Shown: positions 1 through 7,665, counted from the stretch's first letter. The stretch: DNA of 8,118 bases from Candidatus Egaibacter danicus (GCA_011391115.1 JAABRC010000074.1:1-8118), one strand, 5' to 3'. Program-made: numbers and translations. Notes: generated by a model from the letters alone, not told the origin.

Positions 1-1
1 A

Positions 2-1591
2 CCGGCTTACCTGTCAGACCTGATGTTTGACTCCCTGCTGACCGGTTCGCTGGACGAAACTGGCTCGGGTTACGGCCTGCTGGCCAGCGATGTGGAGGTG
101 GCGGCCGACGGTAAAAGTGCGCTGTTCAAAATTCGTCCACAGGCCCGTTTTCACAATGGCGACCCGGTGCTGGCTGCGGATGTCAAACACAGTTATGACA
201 CGCTGATGGGGCCTTTTACATCTCCCGCGTATAAAAACCTGCTCGAAGACGTGGCCGGGCTGGACGTGGTGGACGAACGCACCGTGCGCTACCGGTTCAA
301 AAAGCCCAACCGCGAACTCCCGCTGACTGTCGGTGGTCTGCCGGTGTTCAGCCGGCAATGGGGCGTGGATCCCAACGTGAATGGCGGCAAGCCCAAGCCG
401 TTCGACAAGGTGGTGACCGACATCCCGATTGGCAGCGGACCCTACAAAATCGGCCCGGTACGCTTTGGCAAGGACATCACCTACCTGCGTGACCCCAACT
501 ACTGGGCGAAAGACTTGAACGCGCGCCGTGGCACCAGCAATTTCGAGCGCATCACTGTGAAAATCTACAAGGACAACACGGCCCGGCTGGAAGCGCTGAA
601 AGCCGGGGAGTTCGATTTGATGCGGTTTTTCTCGGCTGGCGACTGGGCACGCCGGGTCAGTGGCAAACGCTTTGACACGGGTGAGCTGGTCAAAACCGAA
701 TTCAAGCACCGGCTGCCATCCGGTTTTCAAAGCTACGTGCTCAATACGCGGCGCGACCAGTTCAAGGACTTGCGGGTGCGTGAGGCGCTCGGGCTGGCCA
801 TGGACTACGAATGGATGAACCGCCAACTGTTCTACAACGCCTACCAGCGGGTGCAAGGGTTGTTTGGCAACACGGACTGTCAGGCGAATGGACTGCCCAG
901 CCCGGAAGAACTGGCGCTGATGGAGCCGTGGCGCAAGGACATTCCCGCTGCCGCGTTCGGTCCGATGTTTGCGGCACCCCGTACGGATGGCGACTCGTCA
1001 CTGCGGGCAAATCTGCGCAAGGCACAAGCGCTGCTTAAAGATGCGGGCTGGGAGGTTCGTGACGGTGCCTTGCGCAACGCACAGGGCAAGGCGTTTGAAA
1101 TCGAATACCTGGACAGCAATGAATCCGGCGCGCGGGTGGTGTCGCCCTGGGCTCGAAACCTCGAAAAGCTCGGCATCAAGCTGAACTTTCGCCCCGTGGA
1201 CTTTGCGCTGTACCAGCAGCGGCTGCAGAAATTTGAGTTCGACATTAGCTCGCTGGCCTACGGTGGCACACACAACCCCGGGCAGGAATACGCCGACATT
1301 TTTGGCTCGAAGGCGGCCGACACGGAAGACTCCGGTAACCTGTCGGGCGTGAAAAATCCCGCCATCGATGCGCTGGTGACGCAGATGACCGGCGCCAAAA
1401 CCAAGGCCGAACTGTTGCCTGCCTGTCGTGCGCTGGAGCGTGTTGTCAGCCACAGCCACTTGCTGATTCCGCAGTGGACGGCGGGCACGCATCGCATGGT
1501 CTACAACGCATGGCGTCTGGCAAAACCCGACGCCATGCCACCGTATGCAGCCGGTGAAACCTGGGCCATCGATACCTGGTGGGCGAAATAG
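2..1591 (+). CDS. yejA: Periplasmic oligopeptide-binding protein of a Yej-type ABC transporter (5' partial)
   Basis: This is an extracellular solute-binding protein of the SBP_bac_5 (DppA/OppA/YejA) family. It should capture oligopeptides in the periplasm and deliver them to the YejBE channel. The reading frame is open from the first bases of the window (PAYLSDLMFDSLLTGSLDE), so the ATG at 23 is an internal methionine and the true start, with the signal peptide and roughly the first 60-90 residues, lies upstream. About 529 residues are visible. Family hallmarks are the early block with FHNGDPVLAADVKHSYDTL, the central segment around GSGPYKIGPV with DPNYWAKD, and the late LLIPQWTAG segment before the stop. 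It ends in TAG 2 nt before yejB. Family membership is firm. The ligand is inferred: in E. coli the YejABEF system takes up microcin C and peptides, but substrates in this organism are unknown. Confidence 0.93.
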   Translation, partial: PAYLSDLMFDSLLTGSLDETGSGYGLLASDVEVAADGKSALFKIRPQARFHNGDPVLAADVKHSYDTLMGPFTSPAYKNLLEDVAGLDVVDERTVRYRFKKPNRELPLTVGGLPVFSRQWGVDPNVNGGKPKPFDKVVTDIPIGSGPYKIGPVRFGKDITYLRDPNYWAKDLNARRGTSNFERITVKIYKDNTARLEALKAGEFDLMRFFSAGDWARRVSGKRFDTGELVKTEFKHRLPSGFQSYVLNTRRDQFKDLRVREALGLAMDYEWMNRQLFYNAYQRVQGLFGNTDCQANGLPSPEELALMEPWRKDIPAAAFGPMFAAPRTDGDSSLRANLRKAQALLKDAGWEVRDGALRNAQGKAFEIEYLDSNESGARVVSPWARNLEKLGIKLNFRPVDFALYQQRLQKFEFDISSLAYGGTHNPGQEYADIFGSKAADTEDSGNLSGVKNPAIDALVTQMTGAKTKAELLPACRALERVVSHSHLLIPQWTAGTHRMVYNAWRLAKPDAMPPYAAGETWAIDTWWAK

Positions 1592-1593
1592 CC

Positions 1594-2628
1594 ATGCTGA
1601 CCTATATCCTCAAACGGCTGTTGCTGATGGTGCCCACGCTGCTGGGTGTGCTGCTGATCACCTTCATCGTCGTGCAGTTTGTGCCTGGCGGCCCGGTGGA
1701 GCAGTACATGGCCGAGGCCAAAGCGAAAACCGGCTCGGGGTCGGGCGGTGAGGGCGGGGGGCTGTCGTACCGCGGCTCTCAAGGGGTGGACCCCAAACGC
1801 GTGGAGCAGATCAAGGCCCTGTATGGCTTTGACAAGCCCGCGCCCGAACGCTTCATGCAAATGCTGGGCCAGTTTGCGCGGTTTGATCTGGGCAAGAGCT
1901 TTTTCCAGAACAAGAGCGTGGCCGAACTCATCTGGGAGAAGATGCCGGTCTCCATCAGTCTGGGTCTGTGGACTTTTTTCATCAGTTATCTGGTTGCCGT
2001 TCCCTTGGGTGTGGCCAAGGCCGTGCGTGCCGGGTCGCGCTTTGATCTGGTGACGACTCTGCTGGTGCTGGTGGGTTACGCGATTCCGGGCTTTGTGCTG
2101 GGCGTGGCGCTGCTGGTCATTTTTGGTGGCCAGTTGCAATGGTTCCCGCTGCGCGGTTTGACCTCCAGCAATTGGGATGAACTGACCTGGGGTGCGCGTA
2201 TCGTCGACTATCTGTGGCACATCGCCCTGCCAGTGACGGCCATGGTGCTGGGCAGCTTTGCTGTGACGGCCATGCTAACCAAGAACGCGTTTCTGGAAGA
2301 AATCCGCAAGCAATACGTGGTGACCGCCCGGGCCAAGGGTTTGGGTGAAAAGCAGGTGTTGTGGAAGCACGTGTTCCGCAATGCGCTGATTCCCATCATC
2401 ACCGGGTTTCCGGCGGCGTTCATCGGAGCGTTTTTTACCGGCTCTCTGCTGATCGAGACGCTGTTTTCGCTCGATGGGCTGGGCTTGCTGAGTTATGAAA
2501 GCGTCATCCGCCGTGACTACCCGGTGGTCATGGGCACGCTGTATTTCTTCACGCTGATTGGCCTGGTGACCAAGCTGATTTCCGATTTGTCATATGTCTG
2601 GGTGGATCCGCGTGTCAAGTTTGACTAA
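1594..2628 (+). CDS. yejB: Oligopeptide ABC transporter inner-membrane permease YejB
   Basis: One of the two membrane subunits of the Yej peptide importer (BPD_transp_1 family, DppB/OppB side), 344 residues. I start it at ATG 1594 (MLTYILKRLLLMVPTLLGV), which places the first membrane helix at the N-terminus as in E. coli YejB. An upstream in-frame GTG at 1579 would add five residues inside the yejA end and is less likely. Six hydrophobic segments are visible near residues 5-28, 121-142, 153-177, 210-230, 264-290 and 311-336. The cytoplasmic EAA-type coupling loop that contacts the ATPase lies around residues 241-262 (YVVTARAKGLGEKQVLWKH). A glycine-rich stretch around residues 46-58 falls in the periplasmic loop, where E. 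coli YejB also has a Gly-rich insert, so it is not an anomaly. It begins 2 nt after yejA and its end overlaps yejE. Confidence 0.95.
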   Translation: MLTYILKRLLLMVPTLLGVLLITFIVVQFVPGGPVEQYMAEAKAKTGSGSGGEGGGLSYRGSQGVDPKRVEQIKALYGFDKPAPERFMQMLGQFARFDLGKSFFQNKSVAELIWEKMPVSISLGLWTFFISYLVAVPLGVAKAVRAGSRFDLVTTLLVLVGYAIPGFVLGVALLVIFGGQLQWFPLRGLTSSNWDELTWGARIVDYLWHIALPVTAMVLGSFAVTAMLTKNAFLEEIRKQYVVTARAKGLGEKQVLWKHVFRNALIPIITGFPAAFIGAFFTGSLLIETLFSLDGLGLLSYESVIRRDYPVVMGTLYFFTLIGLVTKLISDLSYVWVDPRVKFD

Positions 2629-3667
2629 GCCCCCCGAAGCGGCCTCTCTTTCTCCCTCGCAGCGCGCCTGGCAGCGTTTCAGGCGCAATCGTCTGGGGTA
2701 CTGGAGCCTGGTGATCTTCTGCGCGCTGGTGGTGTTGAGCCTGTTCGCCGAATTGATCTCCAACGACCGCCCCTTGATCGTGCGATATGAGGGGACAACC
2801 TATTTCCCTATGGTGAAAGACTATTCGGAGAAGACCTTCGGCGGCGACTTTGACACCACGACGGACTACCTCGACCCCTTCATCCGCGAGCGACTGGCCA
2901 AAGCCGGCAACTGGGCGCTGTTTGCACCCAACCCATACGGCCCGAAAACGCTGAACTACTTCGCCAAAGAGCCCAATCCGTCGCGCCCGACGCGGGACAA
3001 CCTGCTCGGCACCGATGACCGCGGACGTGACCTGCTGGCGCAGCTGATTTACGGCTTTCGGGTCAGCGTGTTGTTTGCGCTGGCACTGACCTTCACAGGT
3101 GTTCTGTTGGGCGTGATCACGGGCGCCCTGCAGGGGTTTTTCGGCGGCAAGACGGATCTGGCGTTCCAGCGGTTCATAGAAATCTGGAGCTCCATGCCTG
3201 AGCTATATCTGCTGATCATCTTCAGTGCCGTTTTTGCACCGAGCATTGCCCTGCTGCTGATCCTGCTGAGCCTGTTCGGCTGGATGGGCCTGTCAGACTA
3301 TGTGCGGGCCGAATTTCTGCGCAACCGCCAGCTCGACTATGTGCGGGCGGCGCGTGCGCTGGGCGTGGGTAACTGGCACATCATCACGCGGCACATCCTG
3401 CCCAACAGCCTGACGCCCGTGGTCACGTTTTTGCCATTTCGCATGAGCGGTGCGATTCTGGCGCTGACCTCGCTCGATTTTCTGGGCCTGGGCGTGCCGC
3501 CCGGTACGCCATCGCTGGGCGAACTGCTGTCCCAAGGCAAGAACAACATTGACGCCTGGTGGATTTCGCTCTCCACCTTTGGCGTGCTGGTCATCACATT
3601 GCTGTTGTTGACGTTCATGGGTGATGCCCTGCGCGACGCGCTGGACCCCAGAAAGTCAGACAAATGA
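2612..3667 (+). CDS. yejE: Oligopeptide ABC transporter inner-membrane permease YejE
   Basis: Second membrane subunit of the Yej importer (DppC/OppC side), 351 residues from the chosen start. The gene overlaps the end of yejB. I prefer GTG 2612 (MSSLTKPPEA) because GGTGGA at 2601-2606 sits 5 nt upstream. An in-frame ATG at 2594 would add six residues but has no visible ribosome site. The protein has a cytoplasmic N-tail, a first helix at about residues 30-49, then a large periplasmic region containing YFPMVKDYSEKTFGGDFDTT as in E. coli YejE. The DppC-type motif LGTDDRGRD starts near residue 132 and is followed by further helices from about residue 151. The EAA coupling loop is at about residues 243-262 (YVRAARALGVGNWHIITRH). 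The C-terminus (ALRDALDPRK) is typical. The stop TGA overlaps the yejF ATG (ATGA), which suggests translational coupling. Confidence 0.94.
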   Translation: MSSLTKPPEAASLSPSQRAWQRFRRNRLGYWSLVIFCALVVLSLFAELISNDRPLIVRYEGTTYFPMVKDYSEKTFGGDFDTTTDYLDPFIRERLAKAGNWALFAPNPYGPKTLNYFAKEPNPSRPTRDNLLGTDDRGRDLLAQLIYGFRVSVLFALALTFTGVLLGVITGALQGFFGGKTDLAFQRFIEIWSSMPELYLLIIFSAVFAPSIALLLILLSLFGWMGLSDYVRAEFLRNRQLDYVRAARALGVGNWHIITRHILPNSLTPVVTFLPFRMSGAILALTSLDFLGLGVPPGTPSLGELLSQGKNNIDAWWISLSTFGVLVITLLLLTFMGDALRDALDPRKSDK

Positions 3668-5373
3668 GTGCCCCCACGCTCGGCACTGATGTGTCCTCGC
3701 TGCCCCCCGAGGGGGCGCATTTCACCTTGGGGCGGCCCGGCGGCGAAACAGTTGCCCCCACGCCCCTGCTGGACGTGAAGGGCCTGCGCGTGTCTTTCGG
3801 CGGCAACGAGGTCGTCAAAGGGATCGATTTTTCCATTGCTCCGGGCGAAAAACTGGCGTTGGTGGGCGAATCGGGCTCCGGCAAAACGGTCACGGCACTC
3901 AGCCTTCTCCGTTTGGTGACCAATGCCAGTTTGAGCGGCAGCGCCCGATTCGCAGGCGCCCGGCTGGATGGCGGCCAGACGCCCGTCGATTTGATGACGA
4001 TGCCCGAGCAGGCTCTGCGGGGCATTCGCGGGCGGGACATCGCCATGATCTTTCAGGAGCCGATGACGGCCCTGAACCCTTTGTTCACCATAGGTGATCA
4101 GATTGCCGAAGTTATACAGCTAAAACAGGGTCTAGCCCCTGTCGAATGTGCGCAAGCAGCTATTAAATTAATAGCGAATACCGGTATTGCCGAGGCTGCA
4201 CGCCGTGCGCGCTCGTACCCGCACCAGCTTTCCGGCGGGCAGCGCCAGCGGGCGATGATCGCCATGGCACTCGCCTGCAAACCCAAACTGTTGCTGGCCG
4301 ATGAACCCACGACGGCGCTGGATGTGACGGTGCGCGGGCAGATACTGGACCTGCTGACCAGTCTGCAAAAAGAGTACGGCATGGCCGTGCTGATGATCAC
4401 ACACGACCTGAATCTGGTGCACCGGTTTGCTGACCGCGTGGCGGTGATGGAAAAGGGGCTGATCGTCGAACAGGGGCCCACTGCTGACGTGTTTGCCAGT
4501 CCCCGGCACCCCTACACGGTCAAGCTGATCGACAGCAAACCAGTGCGCGATGCGGTGGAAGCCCAAACGATCACGCCAGCCGCCGCTTTGGTGGACGCCA
4601 CAAGCCTGAGTGTCAATTACCCGGTGCCTCTGCCAGGCTTTCGTGGCTGGTTTGGCAAAGGACAGTTCGCGGCGCTCAAGCAGGTGAGCTGCCGGGTGAC
4701 ACCGGGTCAAACACTGGGCGTGATTGGCGAGTCTGGCTCCGGCAAATCCACGCTGGCACTGGCTGTACTGGGTCTGTTGCCCTTTTCAGGTGAGTTGGCG
4801 GTCATGGGAAAGACCTGGAGCCGCAATACGCAGCAGGACAAGGACATGCGCCGTACGCTACAGGTGGTTTTTCAGGACCCGTTCTCGTCGCTGTCGCCAC
4901 GGCTGACCATTGAAGAAATCGTCGGGGAGGGGCTTCTGGTTCATTTCCCCGGGTTGTCCGCCGACCAGCGGCGGCAAAAAGTGCTGGCTGCGCTGGCTGA
5001 TGTGGGCATCGAGTCGGCGCAGCTGCAGGGCCTGCTGGCCCGCTATCCGCACGAATTCTCGGGTGGCCAGCGCCAGCGGATTGCCATTGCCCGTGCTCTG
5101 GTGGTCCAGCCCCAGGTGCTGGTGCTGGATGAACCCACCAGCGCACTGGACGTGACCATTCAGAAACAGGTTTTGCAGCTGTTGCAGCGCCTGCAACGGG
5201 ACCGGGGCCTGAGCTACCTGCTTATCACCCACGACGTGGACGTGATTCGGGCCATGGCCCACGATGTGATCGTCATGAAAGACGGGGAAATTGTCGAGTC
5301 CGGACCCCTGTCGACCGTCTTTGACGCTCCCACCCATGACTACACCCGGACTTTGCTGAAGTCCACTGGATAA
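3664..5373 (+). CDS. yejF: Double ATP-binding subunit of the Yej oligopeptide ABC transporter
   Basis: Cytoplasmic ATPase that powers YejBE, with two fused nucleotide-binding domains (DppD/DppF-like), 569 residues. First domain: Walker A GESGSGKT at 68-75, Q-loop Q131, signature LSGGQRQ at 189-195, Walker B LLLADEP ending near 215, H-loop H247. Second domain: Walker A GESGSGKS at 355-362, Q-loop Q404, signature FSGGQRQ at 465-471, Walker B VLDEP near 487-491, H-loop H523. All catalytic residues are present, so both sites look active. It is about 40 residues longer than E. coli YejF as I remember it (529). Part of the excess is an N-terminal tail (residues 1-35, [18 protein letters not shown]) encoded by a GC-rich palindromic repeat-like stretch. 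Residues 150-172 are encoded by an AT-rich, rare-codon patch that also looks repeat-derived. ATG 3664 overlaps the yejE stop; GTG 3691 and TTG 3727 are less likely alternative starts. Confidence 0.95.
   Translation: MSAPTLGTDVSSLPPEGAHFTLGRPGGETVAPTPLLDVKGLRVSFGGNEVVKGIDFSIAPGEKLALVGESGSGKTVTALSLLRLVTNASLSGSARFAGARLDGGQTPVDLMTMPEQALRGIRGRDIAMIFQEPMTALNPLFTIGDQIAEVIQLKQGLAPVECAQAAIKLIANTGIAEAARRARSYPHQLSGGQRQRAMIAMALACKPKLLLADEPTTALDVTVRGQILDLLTSLQKEYGMAVLMITHDLNLVHRFADRVAVMEKGLIVEQGPTADVFASPRHPYTVKLIDSKPVRDAVEAQTITPAAALVDATSLSVNYPVPLPGFRGWFGKGQFAALKQVSCRVTPGQTLGVIGESGSGKSTLALAVLGLLPFSGELAVMGKTWSRNTQQDKDMRRTLQVVFQDPFSSLSPRLTIEEIVGEGLLVHFPGLSADQRRQKVLAALADVGIESAQLQGLLARYPHEFSGGQRQRIAIARALVVQPQVLVLDEPTSALDVTIQKQVLQLLQRLQRDRGLSYLLITHDVDVIRAMAHDVIVMKDGEIVESGPLSTVFDAPTHDYTRTLLKSTG
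3694..3745. repeat. GC-rich palindromic repeat-like element at the 5' end of yejF
   Basis: A perfect inverted repeat GCCCCC (3702-3707), loop CGA, GGGGGC (3711-3716) is followed by a G/C-rich tail (GGGGCGGCCCGGCGG, 3729-3743). The stretch encodes the non-conserved N-terminal tail of YejF just before the first conserved block ([12 protein letters not shown]). From memory, similar GC-rich palindromes with CCCCCCGAGGGGG and GGGGCGGCCCGG are dispersed between genes in Comamonadaceae. That family assignment is a recollection, not a search result. The palindrome itself is seen directly. Boundaries are approximate. Confidence 0.5.
4111..4178. repeat. AT-rich repeat-like element with two inverted repeats, embedded in yejF
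   Basis: Two inverted repeats lie side by side: ACAGGG (4125-4130) with CCCTGT (4137-4142), and the near-perfect 8-1-8 palindrome GCTATTAA-A-TTAATAGC (4159-4175), preceded by GCGCAAGCA. GC content of the patch is about 43 percent by count, well below the surrounding gene. It uses ATA twice, CTA twice and TTA once within 23 codons, which are rare codons in GC-rich DNA. I remember a common dispersed Comamonadaceae element with the same parts (CTAGCCC..., then GCGCAAGCAGCTATTAA), but could not check. It is read in frame as YejF residues 150-172, between the Q-loop and the signature motif. Boundaries are approximate. Confidence 0.55.
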
Positions 5374-5410
5374 TCCGTTAAAAATCAAGGTACTTAGCAC
5401 GAATTTGCAG

Positions 5411-5416
5411 TACAAT
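5411..5416 (+). promoter_or_regulatory. Possible -10 box of a promoter for rimP-nusA-infB
   Basis: TACAAT is a good match to the sigma-70 -10 consensus in the AT-rich start of the intergenic region (5371-5420). No convincing -35 hexamer is visible 16-18 bp upstream, and there is no extended -10 TG. Transcription would begin near 5422-5424, placing the following hairpin inside the 5' leader of rimP. I see no better promoter between the hairpin and the rimP start. The call is tentative. Confidence 0.35.
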
Positions 5417-5426
5417 CCAAGCTCAC

Positions 5427-5466
5427 GACCAAACGGGCGGGTATCTACCGCCCGTTTTTTTTGGTC
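5427..5466 (+). terminator. Intrinsic terminator between yejF and rimP (possible rimP leader attenuator)
   Basis: The stem AAACGGGCGG (5431-5440), loop GTATCTA (5441-5447) and CCGCCCGTTT (5448-5457) form a 10-bp perfect hairpin merging into eight Ts (5455-5462). Flanking GACC (5427-5430) and GGTC (5463-5466) are also complementary. This makes the structure work in both orientations, with an A-run only three long on the other strand. It lies 53 nt after the yejF stop and 32 nt before the rimP start codon. The simplest role is to end the yej transcript. Because a candidate -10 box lies upstream of it, it may also interrupt transcription into rimP-nusA-infB. Confidence 0.85.
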
Positions 5467-5494
5467 GATTGTTTTTGGGGTGGGTTGATTTCAA

Positions 5495-6085
5495 GTGGCG
5501 CTACAGGAAATTGTTGAGCAGACGGTAACCGGTCTCGGGTACGACCTCGTGGAGGTTGTTCGCTCGGCTGGTGGCCTGCTTCGCATCACGATTGACCTGC
5601 CCTGGACGCCGTCTGGAGATGCTGCTGCAGGTGAGCAGTTCGTCACAGTGGAAGATTGCGAGAAGGTGACCCGACAGCTGCAGTTTGCGCTGGAGGTTGA
5701 TGGCGCTGACTACAAGCGCCTCGAGGTGTCCTCGCCTGGTATTGATCGTCCGTTGCGACACGAGAAGGATTTTGAACGGTTTGCCGGTCAGGTGATTGAT
5801 ATCACGTTGAAGGCGCCTATGGGTGTTGCGGCCGCAGGTCAGGTGAGCGCCAACCGCAAGAAATTTCGCGGCACGCTCGAGCGAGTGGCCCGCGCGGAAG
5901 GACAGGATGGGGTGGCTTCATGGCAAATCGTCTGGAGTGACGAGCCGGTGGTCAAGCCAGGGCAGCGGGTGAGCAAGAAGCGGCCCCCTGCACCGGTACA
6001 GGCGTTGGGGTTTTCGCTGGATGAATTGCGGGAAGCGCGGTTGGCGCCGATTGTGAGCTTTAAAGGGCGCGGCGCCAAAGATTAG
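5495..6085 (+). CDS. rimP: Ribosome maturation factor RimP
   Basis: RimP (formerly YhbC/P15a) assists late assembly of the 30S ribosomal subunit in the cytoplasm. The protein has 196 residues. The GTG at 5495 is the start: an in-frame TGA at 5486-5488 rules out anything further upstream, and GGGGTGGG at 5477-5484 is a plausible ribosome site about 10 nt away. The N-terminal alpha/beta domain carries the family pattern GYDLVEVVRSAGGLLRITID (residues 15-34), then VTVEDCEKVTRQL and the hallmark LEVSSPGIDRPL near residues 75-87. The C-terminal SH3-like domain follows. It is longer than E. coli RimP (about 150 residues) because of extra segments at WTPSGDAAAGEQF and in the C-terminal half (VARAEGQDGVASWQ and the KKRPPAP stretch), which I believe is usual in Burkholderiales. 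It is the first gene of the rimP-nusA-infB operon, and nusA follows after 56 nt. Confidence 0.95.
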   Translation: MALQEIVEQTVTGLGYDLVEVVRSAGGLLRITIDLPWTPSGDAAAGEQFVTVEDCEKVTRQLQFALEVDGADYKRLEVSSPGIDRPLRHEKDFERFAGQVIDITLKAPMGVAAAGQVSANRKKFRGTLERVARAEGQDGVASWQIVWSDEPVVKPGQRVSKKRPPAPVQALGFSLDELREARLAPIVSFKGRGAKD

Positions 6086-6127
6086 GCATTTTTTAGTCGG
6101 TATCTGTATTTGTTGAATTGAGAGTTC

Positions 6128-6145
6128 AGGAGAGTCATGGCATGA
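6128..6145 (+). promoter_or_regulatory. nusA ribosome binding site with a two-codon ORF overlapping the start
   Basis: AGGAGAG (6128-6134) is a clear Shine-Dalgarno sequence. It is followed by ATG GCA TGA at 6137-6145, a Met-Ala-stop mini ORF whose TGA shares ATGA (6142-6145) with the nusA start codon. The site is 2 nt from the mini-ORF ATG and 7 nt from the nusA ATG, a spacing that favours nusA. It settles the nusA start at 6142 over the upstream in-frame TTG at 6118. Confidence 0.6.
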
Positions 6146-7638
6146 ATCGCGAAATGTTGATGTTGGTGGAAGCCATTTCACGCGAAAAAAGCGTTGAGCG
6201 TGATGTGGTGTTTGGTGCTGTTGAAGCAGCGCTGGCCCAGGCCACAAAGAAGCTTTACCCTGGTGAAGTGGATATCCGCGTGGCGGTGGATCGCGACAAT
6301 GGCACTTACGAGACATTCCGTCGCTGGCACGTTGTGCCCGACGAGGCGGGTCTGCAACTGCCTGAGCAGGAAATTCTGCTGTTTGAAGCCAAAGAGCAGA
6401 TTCCTGATATCGAGGTGGATGAGTACATCGAGGAAACAGTCGAATCTGTGCCGATTGGTCGTATTGGTGCCATGGCGGCCAAACAGGTCATCCTGCAGAA
6501 GATTCGTGACGCCGAGCGTGAAATGTTGCTCAACGATTTCATGTCGCGCGGTGACAAGATCTTCGTGGGCACTGTCAAGCGCATGGACAAGGGCGACATC
6601 ATTGTTGAAAGTGGTCGTGTGGAAGGCCGCTTGCGACGTAGCGAGATGATCCCGAAGGAAAATCTGCGTTCCGGGGACCGTGTTCGCGCCATGATCATGG
6701 AGGTGGACCTGACGTTGCGCGGCGCGCCGATCATTTTGTCGCGTTCTGCGCCCGAGTTCATGATCGAGCTGTTCCGCCAGGAGGTGCCCGAGATCGAGCA
6801 GGGCCTGCTGGAGATCAAATCCTGTGCGCGTGACCCTGGTTCACGCGCCAAGATTGCCGTGTTGTCGCATGATAAACGGGTGGACCCTATTGGTACCTGC
6901 GTTGGCGTGCGCGGTACCCGTGTGAACGGCGTCACCAACGAGCTCGCTGGCGAGCGAGTGGATATTGTGTTGTGGAGTGAAGACCCGGCGCAGTTTGTGA
7001 TTGGCGCATTGGCTCCAGCCAACGTCTCTTCCATCGTGGTGGACGAAGAACGTCATGCCATGGATGTGGTGGTGGACGAAGAAAATCTTGCGATTGCCAT
7101 TGGTCGTGGCGGTCAGAACGTGCGCCTGGCTTCCGAGCTGACAGGCTGGAAAATCAACATCATGGATGCTGCGGAATCCGCACAAAAGCAGGCCAATGAA
7201 ACCGACTCCGGCCGCAAGCTGTTCATGGAAAAACTGGATGTGGACGAGGAAATCGCCGACCTGCTGATCGCCGAAGGCTTCACCAGCCTGGAGCAGATTG
7301 CCTACGTTCCCCTGGAAGAGATGCTTGAGATAGAAAGCTTTGACGAAGATACCGTCAACGAATTGCGCACCCGTGCAAAAGATGCATTGCTGACCATGGA
7401 AATCGCACACGAAGAAAACGTCGAAGAAGTCTCCATGGACCTGCGTGACCTGGAAGGCCTCACGCCTGAACTGATTGGCAAGCTGGCCGACAGTGGTGTG
7501 CACACCCGCGACGATCTGGCCGATTTGGCCGTTGACGAGCTCACTGAAATCACCGGCCAGTCTGCGGACGAAGCCAAGACCATGATCATGAAAGCGCGCG
7601 AGCATTGGTTTGCCAATGACGCCGCTTCTCAAGAGTAA
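6142..7638 (+). CDS. nusA: Transcription termination/antitermination factor NusA
   Basis: NusA binds RNA polymerase and nascent RNA. It promotes pausing and intrinsic termination, and takes part in antitermination of rRNA operons. The protein has 498 residues, nearly the E. coli length (495). The start is ATG 6142 ([20 protein letters not shown]). Domains in order: N-terminal RNA-polymerase-binding domain (about 1-130); S1 domain (about 137-200, from [20 protein letters not shown]); two KH domains with the GxxG loops GVRG at 255-258 and GRGG at 321-324; then two acidic helix-hairpin-helix repeats (about 360-425 and 435-490; [16 protein letters not shown] and [19 protein letters not shown]). 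The duplicated acidic C-terminal repeats are typical of proteobacterial NusA. The gene lies 56 nt after rimP with no convincing terminator, and infB follows after 27 nt, so it belongs to one operon. Confidence 0.97.
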   Translation: MNREMLMLVEAISREKSVERDVVFGAVEAALAQATKKLYPGEVDIRVAVDRDNGTYETFRRWHVVPDEAGLQLPEQEILLFEAKEQIPDIEVDEYIEETVESVPIGRIGAMAAKQVILQKIRDAEREMLLNDFMSRGDKIFVGTVKRMDKGDIIVESGRVEGRLRRSEMIPKENLRSGDRVRAMIMEVDLTLRGAPIILSRSAPEFMIELFRQEVPEIEQGLLEIKSCARDPGSRAKIAVLSHDKRVDPIGTCVGVRGTRVNGVTNELAGERVDIVLWSEDPAQFVIGALAPANVSSIVVDEERHAMDVVVDEENLAIAIGRGGQNVRLASELTGWKINIMDAAESAQKQANETDSGRKLFMEKLDVDEEIADLLIAEGFTSLEQIAYVPLEEMLEIESFDEDTVNELRTRAKDALLTMEIAHEENVEEVSMDLRDLEGLTPELIGKLADSGVHTRDDLADLAVDELTEITGQSADEAKTMIMKAREHWFANDAASQE

Positions 7639-7665
7639 TGGTCATGAAAAAAGGTTACATAACAA

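Noticed and set aside
14..856. Long antisense open frame (280 codons) opposite yejA
   Set aside because: It is the mirror of a well-supported SBP_bac_5 coding frame in GC-rich DNA, where antisense frames stay open by codon bias. The translation shows no recognisable domain.
1579..1593. GTG at 1579 as the start of yejB
   Set aside because: It would add MGEIA inside the end of yejA. ATG 1594 matches the expected N-terminal transmembrane helix of the family.
1720..1765. Glycine-rich stretch in YejB as a possible insertion or low-complexity expansion
   Set aside because: E. coli YejB has a Gly-rich insert at the same place in the periplasmic loop, so this is a family feature.
5374..5494. tRNA gene (metY-like) upstream of rimP, as found in enterobacteria
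   Set aside because: No cloverleaf, TTCGA-type T-loop or CCA-end pattern is visible. The region is explained by a terminator hairpin and leader.
6065..6095. Terminator-like run after rimP (GC-rich end of gene followed by TTTTTT at 6089-6094)
   Set aside because: The only stems before the T-run are GGCGC/GCGCC with a 1-nt loop, which is sterically impossible, and a 3-bp GCC/GGC pair. A terminator here would also split the conserved rimP-nusA operon.
6841..7632. Antisense open frame (263 codons) opposite the 3' half of nusA
   Set aside because: It lies entirely within the conserved NusA KH and acidic-repeat coding region. No promoter or ribosome site was seen and the translation resembles nothing known.
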